A model generated the notes under the pieces. It saw only the letters and a list, made by a program, of their open reading frames with translations. It did not search any database and was not told where the DNA came from. A stretch of DNA of 5,391 nt from Candidatus Aerophobota bacterium (lineage in GTDB: Bacteria > Aerophobota > Aerophobia > Aerophobales > B3-G15), in assembly GCA_011372105.1 (NCBI GenBank), contig DRTT01000177.1:1-5391 (forward strand), given 5' to 3'. The stretch's first letter is position 1. Each line of letters begins with the position of its first letter. Below, in pieces: positions 1 through 5,391 of this stretch. Both the position numbers and the translations under genes were made by a program.

Positions 1-1160
1 GCGTTGGGATCTATCCGACGATGCAAAAGTTGCTCTAACTGAGAGGGCTCTATTCTGAGTATTGCTTCCTCTTTTGTAATCAAGCCCTCTTCCACCATGT
101 CATGAGCTATCTTAACTGCGGCTTGAGCAGTTCTTTTCCCTGTTCTTGTTTGTAAAAGATAAAGGATCCCTTTTTCTATGGTAAATTCAAAGTCCTGAAC
201 ATCCTTATAATGTTTTTCAAGAAGCTCTACAGTTTCTTTTAGCTCCTTATAAACCTGAGGCATTTCTTTTTCCAGCTCTGATATAGGTCTGGGAGTCCTT
301 ATACCAGCTACTACATCCTCTCCCTGAGCATTTACAAGATACTCCCCGTAAAGTTCCTTCTCTCCGGTAGCAGGATTCCTCGTAAACCCCACACCAGTAG
401 CAGAATCAGGTCCCATGTTTCCAAAAACCATTGTCTGCACGTTAACCGCAGTTCCCCAGTGCTCCGGTATTTTATGTATTCTCCTGTATTCAATAGCTCT
501 TTTGTTATTCCAGCTCTTAAAAACGGCATCGCGTGCCATCATCAGCTGTTTGTAGGGGTCTTGAGGAAAGTCCTGACCGGTTTCCCTCTTTATCACCTTT
601 TTAAATTCTTCCACAAGTTCCTTCAAATCATCAACGGTAAGCTCAATATCCTCCTTTACACCTTTTTCTTCTTTTTTTCTATCTATAATCTCCTCAAATT
701 TCTCGGCAGGAATTTTTAAAACCACATTACCAAACATCTGCAAAAGACGACGATAACAATCGTAGGCAAATCTGGGATTGCCCGTTTTCTTAGCAAGACC
801 TTCCACGCTTTTATCATTTAACCCCAGATTGAGAACGGTATCCATCATTCCCGGCATAGAAATCCTTGCTCCAGATCTGACAGAAACAAGCAGGGGATTT
901 TCAGGATCACCGAACTTTTTACCTGTCATCTCTTCAAGCTTTCTTAAATTCTCCCTTGTTTGTTCTTCAACCTCAGGTGGATACTCACCCTTCTGAGTGT
1001 AAATAGCACAAACCTCTGTGGAAATGGTAAATCCTGGTGGAACTCTGATTCCGAGGTTAGCCATTTCTGCAAGATTAGCACCCTTTCCCCCAAGAATATC
1101 CCGCATCTCAGCTGAACCTTCAGCCTGGCCTTTGGCAAAAAAATAGACATACTTTTTCAT
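1..1160 (-). CDS. ppdK: Pyruvate phosphate dikinase, N-terminal part (cut by the left edge)
   Basis: Cytoplasmic enzyme interconverting pyruvate + ATP + phosphate and phosphoenolpyruvate + AMP + pyrophosphate, used in pyrophosphate-linked glycolysis or in gluconeogenesis. The open frame runs without a stop from the ATG at 1160 to the left edge, giving 386 codons of a family usually near 870-900 residues. What is visible is the ATP-grasp nucleotide-binding domain. It has the [10 protein letters not shown] loop (Lys26), VSVRSGAR (Arg95), [74 protein letters not shown] (Glu325) and LLQTRTGKR (Gln337, Arg339). These match the ATP-site residues known from the Clostridium symbiosum enzyme by aligned position. 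The catalytic-histidine and PEP-binding domains lie outside the window. The start is fixed by AAAAGGAG five bases upstream. It lies 90 bases after the hydrolase gene and has its own candidate promoter. The family call is near certain. Confidence 0.97.
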   Translation of the reverse strand, partial: MKKYVYFFAKGQAEGSAEMRDILGGKGANLAEMANLGIRVPPGFTISTEVCAIYTQKGEYPPEVEEQTRENLRKLEEMTGKKFGDPENPLLVSVRSGARISMPGMMDTVLNLGLNDKSVEGLAKKTGNPRFAYDCYRRLLQMFGNVVLKIPAEKFEEIIDRKKEEKGVKEDIELTVDDLKELVEEFKKVIKRETGQDFPQDPYKQLMMARDAVFKSWNNKRAIEYRRIHKIPEHWGTAVNVQTMVFGNMGPDSATGVGFTRNPATGEKELYGEYLVNAQGEDVVAGIRTPRPISELEKEMPQVYKELKETVELLEKHYKDVQDFEFTIEKGILYLLQTRTGKRTAQAAVKIAHDMVEEGLITKEEAILRIEPSQLEQLLHRRIDPN

Positions 1161-1165
1161 TTTTT

Positions 1166-1173
1166 CTCCTTTT
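1166..1173 (-). promoter_or_regulatory. Ribosome binding site of ppdK
   Basis: On the minus strand AAAAGGAG is followed by five A/T bases and then ATG. It decides the ppdK start, since no other in-frame ATG nearby has such a site. Confidence 0.8.
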
Positions 1174-1187
1174 GTCTTTTTATTTCC

Positions 1188-1220
1188 ATTTTGGGAAAAT
1201 ACTTATTTTGAGGAAAATAC
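1188..1220. repeat. Two tandem imperfect dyads in the ppdK leader
   Basis: Plus-strand unit 1 is ATTTTGGGAAAATAC (1188-1202) and unit 2 is ATTTTGAGGAAAATAC (1205-1220). Their starts are 17 bases apart. Each unit is itself a dyad, with arms ATTTT/AAAAT around GGG or GAGG. They lie between the candidate ppdK promoter and its ribosome binding site, so they could be an operator placed downstream of the transcription start. The AT-rich background makes short dyads common, so the role is inference. Confidence 0.5.
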
Positions 1221-1234
1221 CGGTTAAGGTAAGA

Positions 1235-1262
1235 ATTATATTTAAAACTTTTACTCCGTCAA
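1235..1262 (-). promoter_or_regulatory. Candidate sigma70-type promoter of ppdK
   Basis: On the minus strand the -35 box is TTGACG (1257-1262) and the -10 box is a perfect TATAAT (1235-1240), 16 bases apart. The -35 box lies within the last codons of the upstream hydrolase gene. Transcription would start near 1228, giving a leader of roughly 68 bases. It was found by eye from consensus match and spacing. Confidence 0.65.
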
Positions 1263-1889
1263 CTCCACTTTAAACTTTTCTCCTTTTGTAAGAATTTTAA
1301 CCTCTACCTTGCACTTTTGAGAAAACCTCTTTGCATCATCAACACTTCCCACTATCTCTCCGTAGTGCATGGGAATAACAATCCGGGGACTTAAAACATC
1401 AACAGCTCTTAAAGCATCCTCCACTCCCATGGTGTAGGTTCCCCCAATAGGAAGAAGTGCCACATAAGGCTTTATATCCTTCATCTCAGGAATAAAGTCT
1501 GTATCTCCCGGATGATAAATGGATACACCTTCAATTTCGACAACGTATCCCACCCATCCATTTGCCCTGGGATGATAGGGCTTTCCAACATTATAAGCTG
1601 GAAAAGCTTTAACGCTCACATCCTCAAGGGAAAACTCATCACCAGACTTTGCTTTTTTCACATTTCCCTTTAGCTTAACCGCAACATCAGAAGGTGCAAT
1701 AAAGCAGGTTTTATCGGACCGGATTTTTTCAATATCCTCAAGAGAAAAATGATCATAGTGAGAATGGGTAACAAGCACGATATCAGCTTCTTCCCTTTCT
1801 TTTATCTTCCAGGGATCTATATAAATTACCTTACCCTTCCCTTCGATTTTAAAGCTTGCATGACCTAACCAGGTTATGTTCACCTCCAT
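1251..1889 (-). CDS. UlaG-like metal-dependent hydrolase, metallo-beta-lactamase fold (UPF0173 type)
   Basis: Stand-alone metallo-beta-lactamase-fold protein of 212 residues, about the usual length for the UPF0173/UlaG-like group. Cues in order: WLGHASFKIEG at residues 7-17; DPW at 25-27; the metal motif THSHYDH at 41-47 (His42, His44, Asp46, His47); PAYN followed by His106; HPGDTD at 126-131 (Asp129, a typical bridging ligand); and PMHYG at 173-177 (His175). All expected metal ligands are present, so it should bind two metal ions and be active. The substrate is unknown: relatives are annotated only as hydrolases, and UlaG itself acts on a sugar-acid phosphate lactone. It has no signal peptide or membrane segment, so it is cytoplasmic. 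It starts 18 bases after hflC with its own AGGAG site and is probably the third gene of the hflK operon. The fold is certain and the substrate is not. Confidence 0.93.
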   Translation of the reverse strand: MEVNITWLGHASFKIEGKGKVIYIDPWKIKEREEADIVLVTHSHYDHFSLEDIEKIRSDKTCFIAPSDVAVKLKGNVKKAKSGDEFSLEDVSVKAFPAYNVGKPYHPRANGWVGYVVEIEGVSIYHPGDTDFIPEMKDIKPYVALLPIGGTYTMGVEDALRAVDVLSPRIVIPMHYGEIVGSVDDAKRFSQKCKVEVKILTKGEKFKVELTE

Positions 1890-1895
1890 TTGTAT

Positions 1896-1900
1896 CTCCT
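1896..1900 (-). promoter_or_regulatory. Ribosome binding site of the UlaG-like gene
   Basis: Minus-strand AGGAG lies six bases before the ATG at 1889, inside the short hflC-hydrolase gap. It supports independent translation from a shared mRNA and the chosen start. Confidence 0.75.
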
Positions 1901-1907
1901 CTCATTA

Positions 1908-2846
1908 TTATTTTACTTTTATTGATTTTAAATACTTATAAAGTTCACTATCAGTGGTCAAAATAATTACACTATCTCCTGATAAAGTTCTGGTGTAGGT
2001 TTCAAGAGTTTTCAAAAAGGAGTAAAACTCAGGGTCTTTGGAGTAAGCCTGTGCATAAATCCTTGTGGCTTTAGCATCAGCTTCCCCTTTTATAATCTGA
2101 GCTCTTTTATAAGCCTCAGATGTAATCCTCTGAAGTTCTTTTTCCCTCATTCCCTCTATTCCAGCTTTTTTGCCCTGTCCCTCTGAACGATATTGCTCTG
2201 CCACTCTTTTTCGCTCAGATATCATCCTGGCATAAACTTTCTGTCTTACTTCTTCCACATAATTGAGTCTTTTTATCCGCACATCCACAAGTTCAATTCC
2301 ATACTGAGGAGTAAGCTTTGCTGCTTCTTTGAGAATTTCCCGGGAAATACGTTCCCTCCCTTTTAGAACCTCCCCTGTCTCCTCCTCTTTCTGCACGAAA
2401 ACCTCGCTTACAATAAACTCTCGATTTGTATTTCTAACAATCTCGTATAAAGAATGGGCGGTAATTTTATCCCTTGTGGCAGAATCAATAATATCATCAA
2501 GCCTTGCGTGAGCTTCTCTTTCGCTTCCCACCGACTGCAAAAACTTCAGAGGGTCAACTATTTTCCAGCGAGCAGTAGTATCCACCCATATATACTTTTT
2601 ATCCTTGGTGGGAATCTGAGTGGGACTTCCATCCCAGGTTAAAAGTCGTTTTTCAAAACGGTTCACCTTCTGAATAAAAGGCTTTTTTACATAAAGGCCG
2701 GCTCTTGTTATGGGTTTTCCTACAGGCTGACCAAACTCTGTTATTACTACCTGCTGAGTCTCATCAACAATATAGAAAGTGCTGCTCAAAATTATAATTG
2801 CAATGATAATCCCTACGCCAATGGGTATCCATTTTTCTAATCTCAT
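1908..2846 (-). CDS. hflC: HflC, SPFH/prohibitin-family membrane protein, FtsH regulator subunit
   Basis: Partner of HflK in the membrane complex that surrounds and modulates the FtsH protease. The protein has 312 residues (about 334 in E. coli). A very short cytoplasmic N-terminus is followed by one membrane anchor at about residues 7-27. An SPFH (band 7) domain then starts near FYIVDETQQVVITEFGQP. HflC-specific cues are KDKKYIWVDTTARWKIVDP, YGIELVDVRIKRLN, RMISERKRVAEQYRSEGQG (from residue 207), a charged coiled coil at about 205-266, SKDPEFYSFLKTLETY, and the C-terminal TTDSELYKYLK. By analogy with E. coli, most of the protein would lie on the outer face of the membrane. The start overlaps the hflK stop as ATGA, with GGGGGAGGG six bases upstream, so the two genes should be translationally coupled. 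The reading frame ends in three tandem in-frame stops. Confidence 0.95.
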   Translation of the reverse strand: MRLEKWIPIGVGIIIAIIILSSTFYIVDETQQVVITEFGQPVGKPITRAGLYVKKPFIQKVNRFEKRLLTWDGSPTQIPTKDKKYIWVDTTARWKIVDPLKFLQSVGSEREAHARLDDIIDSATRDKITAHSLYEIVRNTNREFIVSEVFVQKEEETGEVLKGRERISREILKEAAKLTPQYGIELVDVRIKRLNYVEEVRQKVYARMISERKRVAEQYRSEGQGKKAGIEGMREKELQRITSEAYKRAQIIKGEADAKATRIYAQAYSKDPEFYSFLKTLETYTRTLSGDSVIILTTDSELYKYLKSIKVK

Positions 2847-3802
2847 TTTTTACCCTCCCCCAAGGAAAGCAAAGGCAGGATCGTTTTCTGCTCCGAATCA
2901 ATTACATATATTTTCCCCACTCGGGAAAGAATATCCGAGAGAGTTTCAAGGTAAATTCTCTTTTTTGTAACCTCAGGTGCCTTTTTGTATTCTTCAAGAA
3001 GTGCAAGAAATCTCTTAGCATCACCTTCTGCCCTATTAACCCTCTTAATAGCATATCCCTCGGCTTCTGCTATCGTCTTTTCTGCCTCACCTTTTGCTTT
3101 AGGAATTATCTTATTGTAAGCCTGCCATGCCTCATTTATAAATCTTTCCCTGTCCTGGCGAGCCTCGTTAACCTCATTAAAGGAAGGCTTTACAGGGTCA
3201 GGAGGGTTAACATCCTTCAGCTTAAGAGTCACAATCTTAATTCCGGAATCATAAGAATCCAGAATTTCCTGAAGTTTTCTCTGAGCCTCACTTGCTGCCT
3301 CCATTCTGCCCACAGTTAAAACCTCATCTACGCTTCTGTCCCCAACCACAAGTCGCATAACCACCTCGGAAATATCTCTTATAGTTTTCCTTACCTCCTT
3401 TATCTTAAAAAGATATTTGTAAGGATCAGCAACTCTATACTGAACAATCCATTCCACTTCAACCACATTTAAGTCTCCTGTGAGCATAAGAGACTCTCCC
3501 TGCCATTTTTCTGGCGAATATACAGTCTTTACTCCGGGTCTTAAGGTTCTGAAGCCAAATTCTTCCTTAAACACATATTTAACCTTAACTTTGGTAACAG
3601 ATTCTGCAAAGGGAATTTTAATATGAAGTCCTGGATCAGTAGTTCTCACATATCTTCCAAACCTCTTTATCACTCCCACCTCATCTGGTCCAATAGTATA
3701 GAAGGTGGAAAATACTAAAATTAAAATAAGAATACCCAGAACCACCAGCAGCACCCAGTTCTTATAGGATAGACCCGGAGGATTAACCTTTATATCCTCC
3801 AT
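2843..3802 (-). CDS. hflK: HflK, SPFH/prohibitin-family membrane protein, FtsH regulator subunit
   Basis: First gene of the hflK-hflC pair, whose products alternate in a large membrane ring around FtsH. I place the start at the ATG at 3802 (319 residues). It has AAGGGAGG five bases upstream, whereas the frame can be extended only to a GTG at 3829 with no ribosome binding site. The layout is a 15-residue N-terminal tail, a membrane anchor at about 16-36 (WVLLVVLGILILILVFSTFY), and an SPFH domain from TIGPDEVGVIKRFGR to about 200. NPPDPVKPSFNEVNEARQDRER follows at 199-220 in two blocks, then a coiled coil to about 273. The end carries KAPEVTKKRIYLET and ILPLLSL. GESLMLTGDLNVVEVEW and QYRVADPYKYLF are typical of HflK rather than HflC. 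Unlike the 419-residue E. coli protein, it lacks the long Gly/Gln-rich cytoplasmic N-terminus. No ftsH is in view. Confidence 0.94.
   Translation of the reverse strand: MEDIKVNPPGLSYKNWVLLVVLGILILILVFSTFYTIGPDEVGVIKRFGRYVRTTDPGLHIKIPFAESVTKVKVKYVFKEEFGFRTLRPGVKTVYSPEKWQGESLMLTGDLNVVEVEWIVQYRVADPYKYLFKIKEVRKTIRDISEVVMRLVVGDRSVDEVLTVGRMEAASEAQRKLQEILDSYDSGIKIVTLKLKDVNPPDPVKPSFNEVNEARQDRERFINEAWQAYNKIIPKAKGEAEKTIAEAEGYAIKRVNRAEGDAKRFLALLEEYKKAPEVTKKRIYLETLSDILSRVGKIYVIDSEQKTILPLLSLGEGKK
2853..2861 (-). promoter_or_regulatory. Ribosome binding site of hflC inside the end of hflK
   Basis: Minus-strand GGGGGAGGG lies six bases before the hflC ATG. It is encoded by the Leu-Gly-Glu-Gly codons near the HflK C-terminus, so the last residues of HflK double as the hflC initiation site. 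Confidence 0.75.
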
Positions 3803-3807
3803 TTTTT

Positions 3808-3815
3808 CCTCCCTT
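3808..3815 (-). promoter_or_regulatory. Ribosome binding site that fixes the hflK start
   Basis: Minus-strand AAGGGAGG is followed by AAAAA and then the ATG at 3802. The upstream in-frame GTG at 3829 has no comparable site, so this sequence decides the start. Confidence 0.85.
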
Positions 3816-3834
3816 AAAATATATTTCACTTGAA

Positions 3835-3862
3835 AGTATACTACACTCTTTTAAATTTGCAA
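3835..3862 (-). promoter_or_regulatory. Candidate promoter of the hflK-hflC-hydrolase operon
   Basis: On the minus strand a weak -35 box TTGCAA (3857-3862) and a -10 box TATACT (3835-3840) are 16 bases apart. The start would fall near 3828, at or just past the alternative GTG, which again favours the 3802 ATG. The -10 box sits in the perfect palindrome AGTATACT (3835-3842). The -35 match is only moderate. Confidence 0.45.
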
Positions 3863-3883
3863 GGGAAAATAACAAATTCTCAT
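3851..3883 (-). CDS. Possible 10-codon leader peptide ORF upstream of hflK
   Basis: On the minus strand AAGGAGGGG (3890-3898), one of the strongest Shine-Dalgarno matches in the window, is followed six bases later by ATG. That ATG opens an ORF reading MRICYFPLQI and ending in TAA. It could be a leader peptide if hflK is also transcribed from further upstream, towards proA. Against it, the ORF is tiny, the best hflK promoter overlaps or lies downstream of it, and no attenuator hairpin is visible. I see no family or function. Confidence 0.18.
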   Translation of the reverse strand: MRICYFPLQI

Positions 3884-3900
3884 TTTAAACCCCTCCTTAT

Positions 3901-3930
3901 TTGACTTTTAACTGTGATGTGATATATAAG
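3901..3930 (+). promoter_or_regulatory. Candidate sigma70-type promoter of proA
   Basis: The -35 box is TTGACT (3901-3906). The -10 box is either TATAAG (3925-3930, 18-base spacer) or the overlapping TATATA (3923-3928, 16-base spacer). Transcription would start near 3937, leaving a leader of about 25 bases before proA. It stands back to back with the hflK promoter, with about 38 bases between the two -35 boxes. Confidence 0.6.
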
Positions 3931-3951
3931 TATAGGAAAACTCCATAGATT

Positions 3952-3958
3952 AAGGGAG
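3952..3958 (+). promoter_or_regulatory. Ribosome binding site of proA
   Basis: AAGGGAG is followed by four A residues and then ATG at 3963. It supports that start. Confidence 0.75.
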
Positions 3959-3962
3959 AAAA

Positions 3963-5219
3963 ATGGAGATAAGAGAAGAGATTTTAGAAATGGCAAAGAA
4001 AGCAAAAAAGGCAAGTAAAGTCCTGGCAATTCTTTCCTCGGAAGAAAAGAATAAAGCCCTTGAGGAAATGGCTCTTGCTATAGAGAAAAATACAGAAAAA
4101 ATAAAAGAAGAAAATGCAAAAGATATTCAAGAAGCAAAAGAAAAAGGGCTCTCCTCTGCCTTAATCGACAGATTAGCCCTTACAGATAAGAGAATTGCCA
4201 GTCTTTCAAAAAGTCTAAGACAGATAATATCCCTGGAGGATCCTGTTGGTAAGATAGAAAGTATGTGGAAAAGACCTAACGGGCTTTTTGTTGGAAAGAT
4301 GGTGGTCCCTCTTGGTGTTATTGGGATAATTTATGAATCACGGCCAAATGTTACCGTAGATGCAGCATCTCTATGCCTTAAAGCTGGCAATGCTGTACTT
4401 TTGAGAGGAGGGTCTGAGGCTATAAGGTCAAATTGCATCCTTGTTGACATCTTAAATGAGGCCTTAAAAAAGACCAAAGTTCCTCCAGAAAGTATTCAAC
4501 TTGTGAGAACCACCTCAAGGGAAGCCGTAATGCAAATGTTAAAACTTGACGAATATATAGATGTTATTATCCCCCGGGGAGGAGAAAGTCTTATAAGAGC
4601 AGTGGTTGAAAACTCAACAATACCTGTCATAAAACATTACAAGGGGGTATGCCACGTTTTTGTGGAAAGAGAAGCTGATTTAAAAATGGCAGAGGAGATT
4701 TGCTTTAATGCAAAAGTTCAACGTCCTGGAGTATGCAATGCCATGGAAACACTTCTTGTGGACAAAGAAATAGCAAAATCCTTCTTACCTAAAATGATTG
4801 AAAGATTTAAAGAAGCAAAAGTAGAGATAAGAGGGGATGAAAAGGTAAGAGAAATTGTTCCTGATGTGAAACCTGCAACAGAGGAGGACTGGTTCACAGA
4901 GTACCTTGATCTTATACTCTCTGTTAAAGTGGTGGATGGGCTGGAGGAAGCTATAGAACATATAAACTATTATGGCTCTCACCACTCTGATGCAATAGTG
5001 ACAAATAACTATTCAAAAGCCAAAAAATTTCTTCAGGAAGTTGACTCAGCTGCAGTTTACGTGAACGCTTCAACAAGGTTTACCGATGGAGGAGAATTTG
5101 GAATGGGAGCAGAAATTGGAATATCCACTCAGAAGTTGCATGCAAGAGGACCTATGGGAATAAAAGAACTTACCTCTTACAAATTTATTATTTTAGGAGA
5201 AGGCCAGATAAGAAAATGA
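3963..5219 (+). CDS. proA: Gamma-glutamyl phosphate reductase (glutamate-5-semialdehyde dehydrogenase)
   Basis: Second step of proline synthesis: NADPH-dependent reduction of L-glutamyl 5-phosphate to glutamate 5-semialdehyde, in the cytoplasm. The protein has 418 residues, against 417 in E. coli, so it is full length. Family cues are an N-terminal helical section typical of ProA, and the cofactor-binding stretch [20 protein letters not shown] from residue 116. These are followed by [14 protein letters not shown] (140-153), [12 protein letters not shown], and [14 protein letters not shown]. The active-site segment [13 protein letters not shown] has Cys258 as the likely nucleophile. Near the end come [37 protein letters not shown] and [12 protein letters not shown]. 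It belongs to the aldehyde dehydrogenase superfamily, but these motifs are specific to ProA. It is transcribed away from hflK and overlaps the next gene by ATGA. proB, its usual partner, is not in this window. Confidence 0.97.
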   Translation: MEIREEILEMAKKAKKASKVLAILSSEEKNKALEEMALAIEKNTEKIKEENAKDIQEAKEKGLSSALIDRLALTDKRIASLSKSLRQIISLEDPVGKIESMWKRPNGLFVGKMVVPLGVIGIIYESRPNVTVDAASLCLKAGNAVLLRGGSEAIRSNCILVDILNEALKKTKVPPESIQLVRTTSREAVMQMLKLDEYIDVIIPRGGESLIRAVVENSTIPVIKHYKGVCHVFVEREADLKMAEEICFNAKVQRPGVCNAMETLLVDKEIAKSFLPKMIERFKEAKVEIRGDEKVREIVPDVKPATEEDWFTEYLDLILSVKVVDGLEEAIEHINYYGSHHSDAIVTNNYSKAKKFLQEVDSAAVYVNASTRFTDGGEFGMGAEIGISTQKLHARGPMGIKELTSYKFIILGEGQIRK

Positions 5220-5391
5220 AACCTCTTATCCTGAAGATTGCTCCATCACAAATTGAAAAAGAAAAAATAAAAAAGGCTCTTGAAATTTTAAGAAAGGGAG
5301 GAGTTATATGTTTTCCCACTGACACTGTTTACGGTCTTGGTGTTGATGCAAAAAATGAAATAGCAGTTCAAAAACTTTACAATTTAAAAAA
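5216..5391 (+). CDS. tsaC: L-threonylcarbamoyladenylate synthase (Sua5/YrdC/TsaC family), N-terminal part
   Basis: Makes threonylcarbamoyl-AMP from threonine, bicarbonate and ATP, the first step towards the t6A37 modification of ANN-decoding tRNAs. Only 58 codons are in view before the right edge. After the start [10 protein letters not shown] there is a helix, [14 protein letters not shown], and then the hallmark [12 protein letters not shown] (residues 34-45). [10 protein letters not shown] follows, where the family's K-R-P motif would be completed just past the edge. The ATG overlaps the proA stop as ATGA. There is no close Shine-Dalgarno: AGGAG at 5195-5199 is 16 bases away. Translation therefore probably depends on coupling to proA. 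Whether this is the short TsaC form or the longer Sua5 form cannot be told from this fragment. Confidence 0.92.
   Translation, partial: MKPLILKIAPSQIEKEKIKKALEILRKGGVICFPTDTVYGLGVDAKNEIAVQKLYNLK

Noticed and set aside
332..529. 65-residue minus-strand open frame
   Set aside because: It lies in another frame within ppdK, whose own frame is open and strongly conserved here; it has no recognisable protein features.
459..719. 86-residue plus-strand open frame antisense to ppdK
   Set aside because: It is the exact codon-register complement of conserved ppdK codons, and its hydrophobic run simply mirrors the Lys/Glu-rich coding sequence.
778..1150. Two further short frames (plus 778-996, minus 944-1150) in ppdK
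   Set aside because: Both are shadows of the conserved ATP-grasp coding sequence.
1157..1189. 10-codon minus-strand ORF ([10 protein letters not shown]) overlapping the ppdK start as ATGA
   Set aside because: It has no Shine-Dalgarno upstream of its ATG, and its codons simply contain the ppdK ribosome binding site.
1161..1250. Possible terminator between the hydrolase gene and ppdK
   Set aside because: There is no GC-rich hairpin followed by a T run on the minus strand; the dyads here have AT arms of only five bases.
2329..2970. Three short plus-strand frames across hflC and the hflK end
   Set aside because: They are antisense to well-matched HflC/HflK coding sequence, and no family features are visible.
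4785..4985. 66-residue minus-strand frame inside proA
   Set aside because: It is antisense to conserved ProA codons, with composition typical of a reversed Lys/Glu-rich gene.
1..5391. CRISPR array, tRNA/rRNA, insertion sequence or phage genes
   Set aside because: No regularly spaced repeats, transposase motifs, terminal inverted repeats or RNA gene signatures were seen, and nearly all the DNA is taken up by recognised genes.

Overview
The window is an ordinary bacterial chromosomal stretch with five complete or partial housekeeping-type genes facing away from one short divergent control region, plus a partial gene at each edge. The DNA is AT-rich, and the proteins are rich in Lys, Glu and Ile and prefer AGA/AGG arginine codons. 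The Shine-Dalgarno sites are strong and purine-rich, and genes are packed with ATGA overlaps. Together with pyruvate phosphate dikinase, this suggests a low-GC, probably anaerobic and possibly thermophilic bacterium. I cannot name the lineage from the sequence alone.

Left arm, minus strand (transcribed from about 3830 down to 1): hflK, hflC, an UlaG/UPF0173-type metallo-beta-lactamase-fold hydrolase, then the N-terminal part of ppdK, which runs off the left edge. hflK and hflC overlap by 4 bases. The hydrolase follows hflC by 18 bases with its own ribosome binding site. ppdK follows after a 90-base gap, with a good sigma70-type promoter that begins inside the end of the hydrolase gene. The first three genes therefore look like one operon, and ppdK can be transcribed separately.

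Control region (about 3803-3962): back-to-back candidate promoters serve hflK (minus) and proA (plus). It also holds a small palindrome, an inverted repeat and a possible 10-codon leader ORF with a strong Shine-Dalgarno.

Right arm, plus strand: proA (gamma-glutamyl phosphate reductase, proline synthesis), then the start of a Sua5/YrdC/TsaC gene (tRNA threonylcarbamoyladenosine synthesis). The second gene overlaps proA by ATGA and runs off the right edge.

HflK and HflC should form the SPFH membrane assembly that regulates the FtsH protease, but ftsH is not in view. ProA and TsaC look linked only by co-transcription. I find no mobile element, CRISPR array, RNA gene or phage gene. No new system is evident. 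The points worth a second look are the corrected HflK start, the hflKC-hydrolase pairing, the tandem dyads in the ppdK leader and the possible leader ORF.
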